A DNA stretch of 22,891 nt from Competibacteraceae bacterium UBA2788 (GCA_002352185.1 DEHY01000054.1:1-22891); one strand, 5' to 3'; positions 6,950 to 13,269 are shown, counted from the first letter of the stretch. Made by a program: numbers and translations. The notes: generated by a model not told the origin, from the sequence alone.

Positions 6950-8240
6950 CTACGGCTCGCTGCCCTTTCTGGAGGCGCTGGCCTTCTTCCGCGCCAAGCT
7001 GAACCTGCCCACCCAGAAGTGGGACGACCTGCTCGGCGCGGCCCACGACCGCGCCTTCGTAGTGGCCGGGGCGATGAAAGCCGACCTGTTGGCCGACCTC
7101 AAGGCCGCTATCGACAAGGCCATCGCCGAAGGCGCTACGATTGAAACCTTCCGCAAGGACTTCAAGCGCATCGTCGCCGAACGCGGCTGGACCGGCTGGA
7201 CCGGAGAGGGCGCCAAAGCCGGCGAGGCGTGGCGGACGCGGGTCCTCTACGAAACCAACCTGTTCAGCAGCTACAGCGCCGGACGCACCCAGCAGATGAA
7301 GGCCGTCGCCGAAACCCGCCCGTACTGGCGCTATCGCCATTCGCCCGCTTCCACCGTGCCCCGCGCCGAACACCTCGCCTGGGACGGACTGATTCTGCGC
7401 CACGATGACCCCTGGTTTGCCAGCCACACCCCGCCCAACGGCTTCGGCTGCAAGTGCTACCTCGAAACCCTGGCCGAGCGCGATCTGCAGAAGCAGGGGC
7501 TGGCGGTCACTCCGAAAGGACAGATTCCCTATAACGCCCTCGACCCGAAAACCGGCTTGCCGCAAGGCGTCGATAAAGGCTGGGATTATCAGCCGGGGGC
7601 CAGTGTGGCGAACGGATTAGCAAGATTAGGCCAGCAGGCCATGAATAAAGCCGTTACGTTGCCACCGCTATTGGCCGCGCAAGCCGTAGCCGCGCACCTG
7701 AGTCACCCGGCGATCTTGAATGCCGTGAGCGATGAGTTCGGTGCATGGGCAAATGCCTGGTTTAAGGAATTAGACGCAGCAGCAAAGGCAAAGGCAGCCA
7801 GGCAGAAATACGCGATTAAGACGACGGGCGAACTGCGCCATGTCGGGGCGCTGTCCGAAAACGTATTGGCAGAACTTGCCAAGCGCCAGATCGCGCCCGC
7901 TTCCGCGCTGCTGTCGGTTCGGGATGAGGACCTGATTCATACGTTCCGCGATACCAAAGTGGGGCCTTTGCCGCGCTCGTGGTATGAACGATTGCCTGAA
8001 CATTTGCGCCAACCCAAAGCCGTGCTGCTGGATACCAGCCATGCACGACTGGCGTTGCTCTACATCTACGATATGCCGAGCGGAACCGGAAAGCTGGTCG
8101 TGGAAATAGACTATCTCATTACTGAACGTGGCGCGGACGGCAAGAAAATCACGCGACCCGCCAATATCATCAACACCGCACGAATGGTGCCTGTCGCTAA
8201 TTTGAAGGCTTATGGAAAACCACTGGAAGGGACGCTCTAA
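6939..8240 (+). CDS. MuF/gp30 head morphogenesis protein with nuclease-like C-terminal domain
   Basis: 433 residues. Residues 1 to about 225 are the SPP1 gp7/MuF minor head protein: the helical start LPFLEALAFFRAKL, the ERGWTGWTG and RTRVLYETNL blocks, and PPNGFGCKCY near 165, the usual metal-site-like end of the domain. From about residue 225 (near base 7610) the DNA becomes visibly less GC-rich. A linker with an AAAKAKAA run leads to a domain of about 145 residues (LSENVLAELAKRQI, LPEHLRQPKAVLLD, LALLYIYD, KLVVEIDYL, NIINTARMV). This resembles the phage barnase/EndoU/colicin-type nuclease modules (PBECR group) found at MuF C-termini. Such MuF effectors may be packed in the virion and act in the infected cell. 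No immunity gene follows on the same strand. Confidence 0.85.
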   Translation: MPVSYGSLPFLEALAFFRAKLNLPTQKWDDLLGAAHDRAFVVAGAMKADLLADLKAAIDKAIAEGATIETFRKDFKRIVAERGWTGWTGEGAKAGEAWRTRVLYETNLFSSYSAGRTQQMKAVAETRPYWRYRHSPASTVPRAEHLAWDGLILRHDDPWFASHTPPNGFGCKCYLETLAERDLQKQGLAVTPKGQIPYNALDPKTGLPQGVDKGWDYQPGASVANGLARLGQQAMNKAVTLPPLLAAQAVAAHLSHPAILNAVSDEFGAWANAWFKELDAAAKAKAARQKYAIKTTGELRHVGALSENVLAELAKRQIAPASALLSVRDEDLIHTFRDTKVGPLPRSWYERLPEHLRQPKAVLLDTSHARLALLYIYDMPSGTGKLVVEIDYLITERGADGKKITRPANIINTARMVPVANLKAYGKPLEGTL

Positions 8241-8325
8241 GCCGGGGCCGGACTCGAACCTGGCATCAACTGGCCGCCGACATAAGCCAGCGGCAAGCCC
8301 CCTTACCCATCGGGGTACACCGGCT
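8241..8325 (-). tRNA. Degenerate tRNA-like sequence (possible tRNA pseudogene)
   Basis: Read on the minus strand it begins GCCGGTGTACCCC and ends GGTTCGAGTCC followed by GGCCCCGGC. The ends pair as a tRNA acceptor stem with one mismatch. A CCCC/GGGG D-stem with GGGTA in the loop and the invariant GTTCGA of a T-loop are present. The T-stem has two mismatches, and no proper 5-bp anticodon stem with a 7-base loop can be drawn, so no anticodon is assigned. It abuts the MuF stop codon and lies downstream of the antirepressor on the same strand. It is either a decayed phage tRNA or a tRNA mimic. Confidence 0.35.
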
Positions 8326-8385
8326 TAAAGCTTACTGACTTAGATACCACACCTTGAGGAAAATTCAACCCGGGCGGCGGATTGA

Positions 8386-9111
8386 TCAGGGCTTCAGAAA
8401 CAGGCTGGGCGCGCCGTCGGCCAGGTGGTCCAGTTCCACCGGGCACACCCGAAAGCGGCTGTGCAGGAATTTCTGCTCCACCTGGACGACGCGCAGCAGG
8501 AAAACGCGGCCTTGCCGATCCGCCCAGTCCAGCACGCCCATCGCTTCGTCAAAATGCCGGGCGGGCAACTGGTAAGCGCTCTGGACGCCGAAATGCTCCC
8601 GAATCAGGGCGAACGTGGCTTTTTCGCCCGACCCCGACATCCGAAAATAGCTGCCCAGCCGACAGGCCATCTGCCGGATTTCCGCCTGTTGCGCCGGGGC
8701 GATCAATTCCTCGGCAAATCCGGTCGGTTCCGGCACCGGCGGGACCCCCATCGTCTTGACCCGGAAGTACAGCTTCACCAACTGGCGCTGGATTTGCCAA
8801 CTGAGATCGTCGGTGAACGACTTCACCAGCATCAGGTAGCCGGATTCGGTGATGAAGACAGCGTGTTGCGCAGCGTCGCCGATGACGCCTGGTTGGTTTC
8901 GACGAAATTCGTCGAGACTTTGAGAATCAAGATCATAGAAATCTTCCCGCTCAATGAACCGCTGGCGATTGGTGCGGAAGTTTCGTCCGGCAGTGCCTTC
9001 GACCCGGTTATGAACCTTGTCGATCAGGGCGAACGTCAGGACCGGTTGACCGGAATAGGTCAGGTAGGGGATTGCGACTTCGCTGGAAATGCGAACAAGC
9101 TGAGTGGTCAT
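8386..9111 (-). CDS. ORF6N-domain phage antirepressor
   Basis: 241 residues on the strand opposite to the structural genes. Residues 5 to about 120 are an ORF6N DNA-binding domain: LTFALIDKVHNR, then RNFRTNRQRFIEREDFYDL, FITESGYLMLVKSFTDDLSWQ and QLVKLYFR. The C-terminal half (IRQMACRLGSYF, ALIREHFGV...YQLP) looks like the ORF6C-type partner domain of antirepressors. Such proteins counter the phage repressor and trigger lytic growth, so their translation is usually held down. The start at 9111 has AAAGG seven bases upstream. The leader carries a sequence complementary to the structured RNA encoded just upstream. The gene interrupts the head gene order between the MuF and gpG homologues, so it is an inserted cassette. 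Confidence 0.85.
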   Translation of the reverse strand: MTTQLVRISSEVAIPYLTYSGQPVLTFALIDKVHNRVEGTAGRNFRTNRQRFIEREDFYDLDSQSLDEFRRNQPGVIGDAAQHAVFITESGYLMLVKSFTDDLSWQIQRQLVKLYFRVKTMGVPPVPEPTGFAEELIAPAQQAEIRQMACRLGSYFRMSGSGEKATFALIREHFGVQSAYQLPARHFDEAMGVLDWADRQGRVFLLRVVQVEQKFLHSRFRVCPVELDHLADGAPSLFLKP

Positions 9112-9152
9112 GATGCTACCTTTGCGTCTACTAGTTACCCCAAGCGTAGGGG
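9112..9152 (-). promoter_or_regulatory. Antirepressor leader: antisense target and Shine-Dalgarno
   Basis: On the minus strand: hairpin CCCC-TACGCTT-GGGG (9152-9138), then CTAGTA (9134-9129), GA, CGCAAAGG (9126-9119), seven bases and the ATG. CTAGTA and CGCAAAG repeat the 5' strands of the two helices of the adjacent RNA (9158-9301), so the 3' strands of that RNA (CTTTGCG and TACTAG) can pair here and cover AAAGG, the ribosome site. Confidence 0.65.
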
Positions 9153-9157
9153 CGATG

Positions 9158-9301
9158 GGAGGCTAGTAACCGCGCAAAGACGGCGGACGGTATTCGGCTA
9201 TTCCCGTCCCCTCCCACCATTGAAAGTGAGTAGGCACAAACAAAAAAAACCGCTGAGTTTCGGCGCGGGGTTCCGCTTTGCGATGGAGGTTACTAGGCTC
9301 C
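9158..9301 (-). ncRNA. Structured RNA A, C4-like antisense candidate
   Basis: About 144 nt, read on the minus strand. Helix P1 pairs GGAGCCTAGTAACC (9301-9288) with GGTTACTAGCCTCC (9171-9158), 13 of 14 pairs. P2 pairs CGCAAAG (9282-9276) with CTTTGCG (9179-9173). An inner hairpin GGACGG/CCGTCC (9209-9204 and 9190-9185) holds the loop GAATAGCCGAATA, and a further hairpin has TCAATG in its loop. A CAGCGG segment followed by eight T lies in the middle. Compared with RNA B, helix sequences differ but pairing is kept, while loops are conserved. A promoter ends seven bases before the first G. The 3' strands are complementary to the antirepressor leader just downstream. Position and logic match phage C4 antisense RNAs; family membership is untested. 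Confidence 0.7.
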
Positions 9302-9308
9302 GATAGAA

Positions 9309-9337
9309 AGCATAGCCCCGGCGGGCGGGGGGGTCAA
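9309..9337 (-). promoter_or_regulatory. Sigma70-like promoter of RNA A
   Basis: On the minus strand TTGACC (9337-9332), a 17-base spacer, and TATGCT (9314-9309). Seven bases follow before the GGAG that begins helix P1 of RNA A, so the predicted start is at about 9301-9302. RNA B has the same layout. Confidence 0.65.
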
Positions 9338-9384
9338 GACTCATTCGGCGGCGGGTAACGCCCGAACCGAACCAGCGAAGGCAT
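9334..9384 (-). CDS. Possible 16-codon leader ORF behind RNA B
   Basis: MPSLVRFGRYPPPNES, ending at a TGA that overlaps the -35 box of the RNA A promoter. Upstream on the minus strand are the hairpin ACCCTT-TCGCC-AAGGGT (9428-9412), CTCGAAG (9409-9403), then TACTGTGG (9399-9392), seven bases and the ATG. This is the same order and spacing as hairpin, CTAGTA, CGCAAAGG, seven bases, ATG before the antirepressor. CTCGAA and TACT-TGG repeat the 5' helix strands of RNA B. It may be a leader peptide, or the relic of a second target gene that was lost. The GTGG ribosome site is weak. Confidence 0.35.
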   Translation of the reverse strand: MPSLVRFGRYPPPNES

Positions 9385-9433
9385 CAACCGACCACAGTAT
9401 TTCTTCGAGAGACCCTTGGCGAAAGGGTGATCG

Positions 9434-9574
9434 GGAGGCTCGAAACCGTACTTGGACGGCGGGCGCTATTCGGCATATTCACGCCCCCTCCCGGTCATTG
9501 ATCGGGGGGCAAAAACAAAAAAACCGCTGGCTTTCGGGTGCGGGAACCGCCAAGTAAGGAGTTTTCGAGGCTCC
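9434..9574 (-). ncRNA. Structured RNA B, diverged tandem copy of RNA A
   Basis: About 141 nt on the minus strand. P1 pairs GGAGCCTCGAAAAC (9574-9561) with GGTTTCGAGCCTCC (9447-9434), 12 of 14, keeping the same C-C mismatch at the fifth pair as RNA A. P2 pairs TACTTGG (9556-9550) with CCAAGTA (9455-9449), at five positions different from RNA A on both sides. The inner hairpin GGGCGT/GCGCCC (9486-9481 and 9466-9461) includes a G-U pair that would be C-A on the plus strand, which supports minus-strand transcription. Its loop GAATATGCCGAATA is nearly that of RNA A, and the mid-element T-tract and TCAATG loop also recur. Its target strands differ from the antirepressor leader, so it should have a different partner. 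Confidence 0.65.
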
Positions 9575-9581
9575 GAGGCGC

Positions 9582-9610
9582 ATGGTACGCGGGACGCGGT
9601 AGAATCACAA
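9582..9610 (-). promoter_or_regulatory. Sigma70-like promoter of RNA B
   Basis: On the minus strand TTGTGA (9610-9605), a 17-base spacer, TACCAT (9587-9582), then seven bases to the first G of helix P1 of RNA B. Each box matches four of six consensus bases. The identical layout in front of RNA A strengthens the call. Confidence 0.5.
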
Positions 9611-9660
9611 GTGCGCCGCCGCAACCCTTCACTCCACAATAATGATAAGGGGCCTTTCTC

Positions 9661-10116
9661 ATGGCCGGAGCCGCGCTCGACCTCCAACTGACGATCCGCA
9701 ACGCCGCCGAAGTCAAAGCCGCGTTCGAGCGCCTGGACGCAGCGCTCACCGACCTGACCCCGGCGTTCCAGGACATCGGCGAAGCGCTGCTCAACTCGAC
9801 CCGCGAGCGCTTCCGCAGCCAGACCGCGCCCGATGGATCGCCGTGGGCGGCGCTGTCGCCGGACTACCGGCAGCGCAAGAAGAAGAACAAGGACAAAATC
9901 CTGACCCTGAGCGGCCATCTGCCCGGCCTGCTCAACTATCAGGCCGGGCCGCGTGAAGTCCGCATCGGCACCCCGCTGATCTACGGCGCGACCCACCAGT
10001 TTGGCGCGCCGGAACGCAACATCCCGGCCCGGCCCTTCCTCGGCCTGTCGTCCGAGGACGAAACCGAACTGCTCGACATTCTCCAGGATCATCTGCGCCG
10101 CGCCCTGGAGCGCTGA
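9661..10116 (+). CDS. Phage virion morphogenesis protein (Mu gpG/gp31-like)
   Basis: 151 residues. The conserved blocks are a helical start (VKAAFERLDAAL, FQDIGEALLNSTRERF), then F....APDGSPWAALSPDYRQRKKK near residues 52-80, and the C-terminal YGATHQFGAPERNIPARPFLGLS block near 113-140. These are the signature of the gpG family, which in Mu influences head-to-tail joining and tail length. The ATG follows AAGGGG. The previous structural gene (MuF) is 1.4 kb upstream because of the inserted minus-strand cassette; in Mu the two are adjacent. The lowest bases of the gap (9611-9660) carry only this gene's leader and ribosome site. Confidence 0.9.
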   Translation: MAGAALDLQLTIRNAAEVKAAFERLDAALTDLTPAFQDIGEALLNSTRERFRSQTAPDGSPWAALSPDYRQRKKKNKDKILTLSGHLPGLLNYQAGPREVRIGTPLIYGATHQFGAPERNIPARPFLGLSSEDETELLDILQDHLRRALER

Positions 10117-10144
10117 CGGCAACCCCATTTAACTGCCGTTTAAC
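10116..10144. promoter_or_regulatory. Hairpin and phased TTAAAYGG repeats after gpG
   Basis: ACGGCA (10116-10121) and TGCCGT (10134-10139) form an inverted repeat at the stop of gpG, a weak terminator at best. On the minus strand TTAAACGG (from 10143) and TTAAATGG (from 10132) are 11 bp apart and match the operator-like repeats at 1130-1162. Confidence 0.4.
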
Positions 10145-10262
10145 TCCTCGATAGCGCCCTTTTCCCGACGCGGGAATACCCCAAGCGCAGTTCAGCGCAT
10201 CATCGCCTGAAATCGCCGTTTTCGCGCCTTCTTGGCGGTGCGCCGCCGCCGCAAAAAAACGC

Positions 10263-10321
10263 TTGCATTTTTCTACGGATTAACCATGATTCATGTTATG
10301 GTTTACCCGTATTTCAAAGGA
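10263..10321 (+). promoter_or_regulatory. Candidate promoter/operator and RBS of the head operon
   Basis: The 10117-10328 gap has an AT-rich end: TTGCAT (10263-10268) as a possible -35 and an imperfect dyad AACCAT (10282-10287)/ATGGTT (10298-10303) where a -10 would lie. AAGGA (10317-10321) is the ribosome site of the protease gene. In Mu an activated late promoter (PI) lies at this very place, so this is a candidate counterpart. No clear -10 is seen. The rest of the gap contains only a GC-rich inverted repeat before seven A residues. Confidence 0.4.
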
Positions 10322-10328
10322 CGGATTT

Positions 10329-11309
10329 ATGCGCCCTCTCCAGATTTTCAAAGCCGGCACCCACACCGCCAGCAGCGGCCAGACCCTCACCTTCACCGCC
10401 GCCGATCTGGCCGCGACCGCCGCCGCCTACGACGCCACCGCCTTTGCCGCCCCGCTGGTGGTCGGGCATCCCGCGCTGGACGAACCGGCCTACGGCTGGG
10501 TGAAGACCCTCGCCCACGTCGAGGGCGCGCTGGAAGCCACCCCCGAACAACTGGACCCGCAGTTCGCCGACCTGGTGAAGGCCGGGCGCTACCGGAAAAT
10601 CAGCGCCGCCTTCTTCATGCCCAACGCCCCCAACAACCCGGTCCCCGGCGTGTACTCCCTGCGCCACGTCGGCTTTCTGGGAGCCGTCGCGCCCGCGTTA
10701 AAAGGCTTACGCCCGCCCGCGTTTGCCAATACCGACGAGGGCGTGATTGAACTCGAATTTTCCGAATCACCCCCCGCCCCCCATGCCTCACCCTCTCACC
10801 CTGTGGACCCTGATATGCCAAACCCTGCTGTTGTTGACGACCCGCTCGCCGCCGAAAAAGCCGCCCTGGCGCAACGTGAAGCCGCGATTGCCGCACGCGA
10901 AGCGGCGCTGAACGCCGAAAAAGCGGGAGCCGCCCGCGCCGCTGACGCCGCCTTTGCCGATGCCTTGATCAGGGAAGGCCGGGTATTGCCGCGTGACCGC
11001 GCCGGATTGGTGGCGGTGTTCGCCGCCCTGAACGGCCTGGCCCCGTTGGAATTCGCCGAAGGCGGCGAAGTCGTCAAGCGCACCCCACGGGCGGCGCTGG
11101 ATCAATTTCTCAAAACCCTGCCGGTGCAAGTCGATTTCAGCGAGCGCAGCGCCGCTGAGCCTACCTCAGCGGACACGACCGCCGCCTTTACCGCCCCGCA
11201 CGGCTACGCCGTCGATCCGACTAACCTCTCGCTGCATACCCGCGCCCTGGCGTATCAGGTCGCTCATAACACTGATTACGTCACGGCGCTCGCCGCGGTC
11301 GGTCGCTAA
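10329..11309 (+). CDS. Mu gpI-like prohead protease/scaffold
   Basis: 326 residues. The N-terminal half has the gpI signature VVGHPALDEPAYGWV near residues 44-58 and KISAAFFMPN followed by YSLRHVGFLGA near 85-120, the protease part that processes the head. The C-terminal half contains a coiled coil (EKAALAQREAAIAAREAAL around 175-200), as expected for the scaffold. In Mu a separate scaffold (gpZ) is made from an internal start of the same gene. An in-frame ATG at 10815, just before the coiled coil, could serve this, but it has no good ribosome site. The start at 10329 is chosen for AAGGA upstream; an in-frame ATG at 10293 lies in the regulatory dyad. Confidence 0.87.
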   Translation: MRPLQIFKAGTHTASSGQTLTFTAADLAATAAAYDATAFAAPLVVGHPALDEPAYGWVKTLAHVEGALEATPEQLDPQFADLVKAGRYRKISAAFFMPNAPNNPVPGVYSLRHVGFLGAVAPALKGLRPPAFANTDEGVIELEFSESPPAPHASPSHPVDPDMPNPAVVDDPLAAEKAALAQREAAIAAREAALNAEKAGAARAADAAFADALIREGRVLPRDRAGLVAVFAALNGLAPLEFAEGGEVVKRTPRAALDQFLKTLPVQVDFSERSAAEPTSADTTAAFTAPHGYAVDPTNLSLHTRALAYQVAHNTDYVTALAAVGR

Positions 11310-11321
11310 GGAGTTCCCTTC

Positions 11322-11669
11322 ATGACGATGCAAGCCTTTCCCATCCTGACGCTGTCGGTGGTAGCGACGGGCACGATTGCCAATAGCCGCTTTGTGACCG
11401 CCGCCGGCGCGCAAGCGGGCGCGGATGCCAACACTCTGGGTGTGGCGCGATCCGACGCCGTGTTCGGCGACCGGATTTCAGTCGATGTACTCGGCACGGC
11501 GATTGTCGAGGCCGGCGCGGCCTTTGCCGCCGGGGCGACGCTTAAGAGCGACGCCAGTGGGCGCGGCATTACCTGGGCCACGTCCGGCGCGAAGGTGGCC
11601 CAGGCGCTGCAAGCCGCGACCGCCGTCGGGCAGTTCGTCGAAGTCCTGCTCATCCCCAACGTGGCTTAA
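11322..11669 (+). CDS. Capsid cement/decoration protein (DUF2190-like)
   Basis: 115 residues, small, Ala/Gly/Val-rich and beta-strand in character. The pattern RFVTAAGAQAGADANTLGVARSDA, then AIVEAGAAFAAGATLKSDASGRGI and QFVEVLLIP is that of DUF2190 proteins, which bind the outside of capsids and stabilise them. It lies between the protease and the major capsid gene, the classical place. The start has AAGGAG 8 bases upstream. Confidence 0.8.
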   Translation: MTMQAFPILTLSVVATGTIANSRFVTAAGAQAGADANTLGVARSDAVFGDRISVDVLGTAIVEAGAAFAAGATLKSDASGRGITWATSGAKVAQALQAATAVGQFVEVLLIPNVA

Positions 11670-11681
11670 TAAGGAATTCCC

Positions 11682-12623
11682 ATGCCTCAAATGACTCCCG
11701 CGCAAGCCCGCGTCGTTGACCCGGTTCTCAGTACGGTTGCCCGTGGTTATCAAAATGCCGACCTGGTGGGCACGAACCTGTTCCCCGTCGTGCCGGTGCC
11801 GCAACGCGGCGGCAAGATCATCAGCTTCCGCAAGGAAGACTTTCGGCTGTACAGCACCGGGCGCGCGCCGGGCGCGAACACCCGGCGGGTTCAGGTGGGC
11901 TATGACGGCAGCAGCTACGCGCTGGAGAGTCATTCACTGGAAGGGCTGCTGCCGGTGGAACTGATGCAGGAAGCCAACGCCGTGCCCGGCATCGATCTGG
12001 CGCAGGGCACGATTCGCAAAACCCAGAACATCATCGCCCTGCGGCTGGAAAAGGCTCAGGCCGACCTGGCGACTGCGGAGGCCAACTACCCGGCGGGCAA
12101 CAAAACCACCCTGGCCGGCACGTCGCAATGGTCCGACTTCACCGGAACCAGCGACCCGATCAACGACGTGGAAGTCGCCAAGGAAGCGATCCGAACCGCC
12201 ATCGGCAAGCGCCCGAATACCGTGCTGATGGGCGCAAAAGTGTTTGCCAGGCTGCGGATGCATCCCAAAATCATCGACCGCATCAAGTACACCGGGCGCG
12301 ACGTGCCCACGCCCGAACTGCTGGCCGCGCTGTGGGGCGTCCAGCATGTCCTGGTCGGCGATGCGGTCTACCTCGATGAATCGGATGCGATTACCGATGT
12401 CTGGGGCAAGTTCGTGGTGGTGGCGTTTACCGAAACGGCGAATCTGGCCTCCATGGGCACCCCCAGCTACGGCTACACCTATCGCTTGTCCGGCTACCCC
12501 ATCGTCGAGACGCCCTATCTGGAGCGCAATCCCAAGTCGTGGGTGTATCCCGTTACCGACGAGTTGGCTCCGGTCATCGCCGGGGCGGCGGCGGGCTATC
12601 TGATCTCGGCGGCGGTGCTGTAG
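11682..12623 (+). CDS. Major capsid protein (BcepMu-type major head subunit)
   Basis: 313 residues. The pattern fits HK97-fold capsids of transposable phages: an N-terminal arm (VDPVLSTVARGYQNADLVGTNLFP), an E-loop region rich in Arg/Gly (TGRAPGANTRRVQ), a spine helix (ALRLEKAQADLATAEANYPAGNK), the GTSQWSD...DPINDVEVA block, then RPNTVLMGAKVFARLRMHPKII and a C-terminal A-domain with YGYTYRLSGYP. I recall similar order in the BcepMu capsid. It follows the cement gene after 12 bases with AAGGAA as ribosome site. The protein seems complete. Confidence 0.85.
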   Translation: MPQMTPAQARVVDPVLSTVARGYQNADLVGTNLFPVVPVPQRGGKIISFRKEDFRLYSTGRAPGANTRRVQVGYDGSSYALESHSLEGLLPVELMQEANAVPGIDLAQGTIRKTQNIIALRLEKAQADLATAEANYPAGNKTTLAGTSQWSDFTGTSDPINDVEVAKEAIRTAIGKRPNTVLMGAKVFARLRMHPKIIDRIKYTGRDVPTPELLAALWGVQHVLVGDAVYLDESDAITDVWGKFVVVAFTETANLASMGTPSYGYTYRLSGYPIVETPYLERNPKSWVYPVTDELAPVIAGAAAGYLISAAVL

Positions 12624-12625
12624 CC

Positions 12626-12832
12626 ATGGCGGTCTATCGCGTGTTGTCGCCGGTGCAGTGGGACGGCATGAATTACGCGCCGGGCGCAACGGTGAACATG
12701 CCGCCGGAGACCGCCGCGCAGGCGCTCGACTTGGGCGTGTTGGCGGAAGAACCGGCGGCAGCGGCAGCGGCAGCAGCGGCAGCAGCGGAAGCCGTTGAAC
12801 CCCAGACCGCGCCCAGAGGCAAAAAAGAATGA
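12626..12832 (+). CDS. Small phage protein with polyalanine tract
   Basis: 68 residues. The first 40 (YRVLSPVQWDGMNYAPGATVNMPPETA) look like the small beta proteins often found after capsid genes (Mu gp35 position). Residues 44-54 are an uninterrupted alanine run encoded by GGCAGC-type repeats at 12754-12788, and a charged KKE tail ends the protein. It starts two bases after the capsid stop, and its stop overlaps the next ATG. Role unknown. The Ala run may be a length-variable spacer. Confidence 0.7.
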   Translation: MAVYRVLSPVQWDGMNYAPGATVNMPPETAAQALDLGVLAEEPAAAAAAAAAAAEAVEPQTAPRGKKE

Positions 12833-13257
12833 GCTACGCCACCCTCGACGACCTTGAACGCCGTTATCCGGGCGAACTGACGCAAGCCGGGCCGCAAACC
12901 GGTGGCGCACTGGACGAGGAGGCCGTGGAGCGGGCGCTGTCCGCCGCCGACGATCCGATCAACAGGACGTTGCGGACCCTGCAATGGACGACCGTGCCGG
13001 TCGCCGCGCCGGTTCCGGACTGGATCATTACCCTGGCGGTCGACATCGCGCTGTATCTGGCGACGCCGACCGTGCTGGCGAGCCAGGAAGAGTTCAAGGA
13101 TCGGCGCAAACGCTATGAAACCGCGCTCGCCACCCTGGCGGACCTCGCCGCCGGGCGGCTGTTGCCCGCGACGTCGCCCGGCGAGAGCGCCCCCGCTTCC
13201 CCGGCGTTCCGTGCGCCGGAGCGGGTGTTCACCCCCGCCGCTCTGGGCGGCTTCTAA
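12829..13257 (+). CDS. Mu gp36-like head completion protein (DUF1320)
   Basis: 142 residues. It begins MSYATLDDLERRYP, the diagnostic opening of DUF1320. It continues with the helical AVERALSAADDPIN region, an IITLAVDIALYLATP core and a RYETALATLADLAAGRLLP helix. Proteins of this family are head-tail connector or adaptor parts. Coupled to the previous gene by ATGA. The C-terminal 30 residues are Pro/Ala-rich. Confidence 0.87.
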   Translation: MSYATLDDLERRYPGELTQAGPQTGGALDEEAVERALSAADDPINRTLRTLQWTTVPVAAPVPDWIITLAVDIALYLATPTVLASQEEFKDRRKRYETALATLADLAAGRLLPATSPGESAPASPAFRAPERVFTPAALGGF

Positions 13258-13269
13258 AGTGACGCGGCG

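Noticed and set aside
5403..7565. 720-residue ORF on the minus strand opposite portal and MuF genes
   Set aside because: Shadow of two strongly supported genes on the plus strand; composition Gly/Arg/Val-rich and no family marks.
8425..9306. 293-residue plus-strand ORF over the antirepressor and RNA A
   Set aside because: The antisense frame has clear ORF6N motifs, while this one shows none and crosses the structured RNA.
9924..9953. Inverted repeat CCCGGCCTG/CAGGCCGGG in gpG
   Set aside because: Inside a conserved coding region; no T tract and explained by Pro/Gly/Leu codons.
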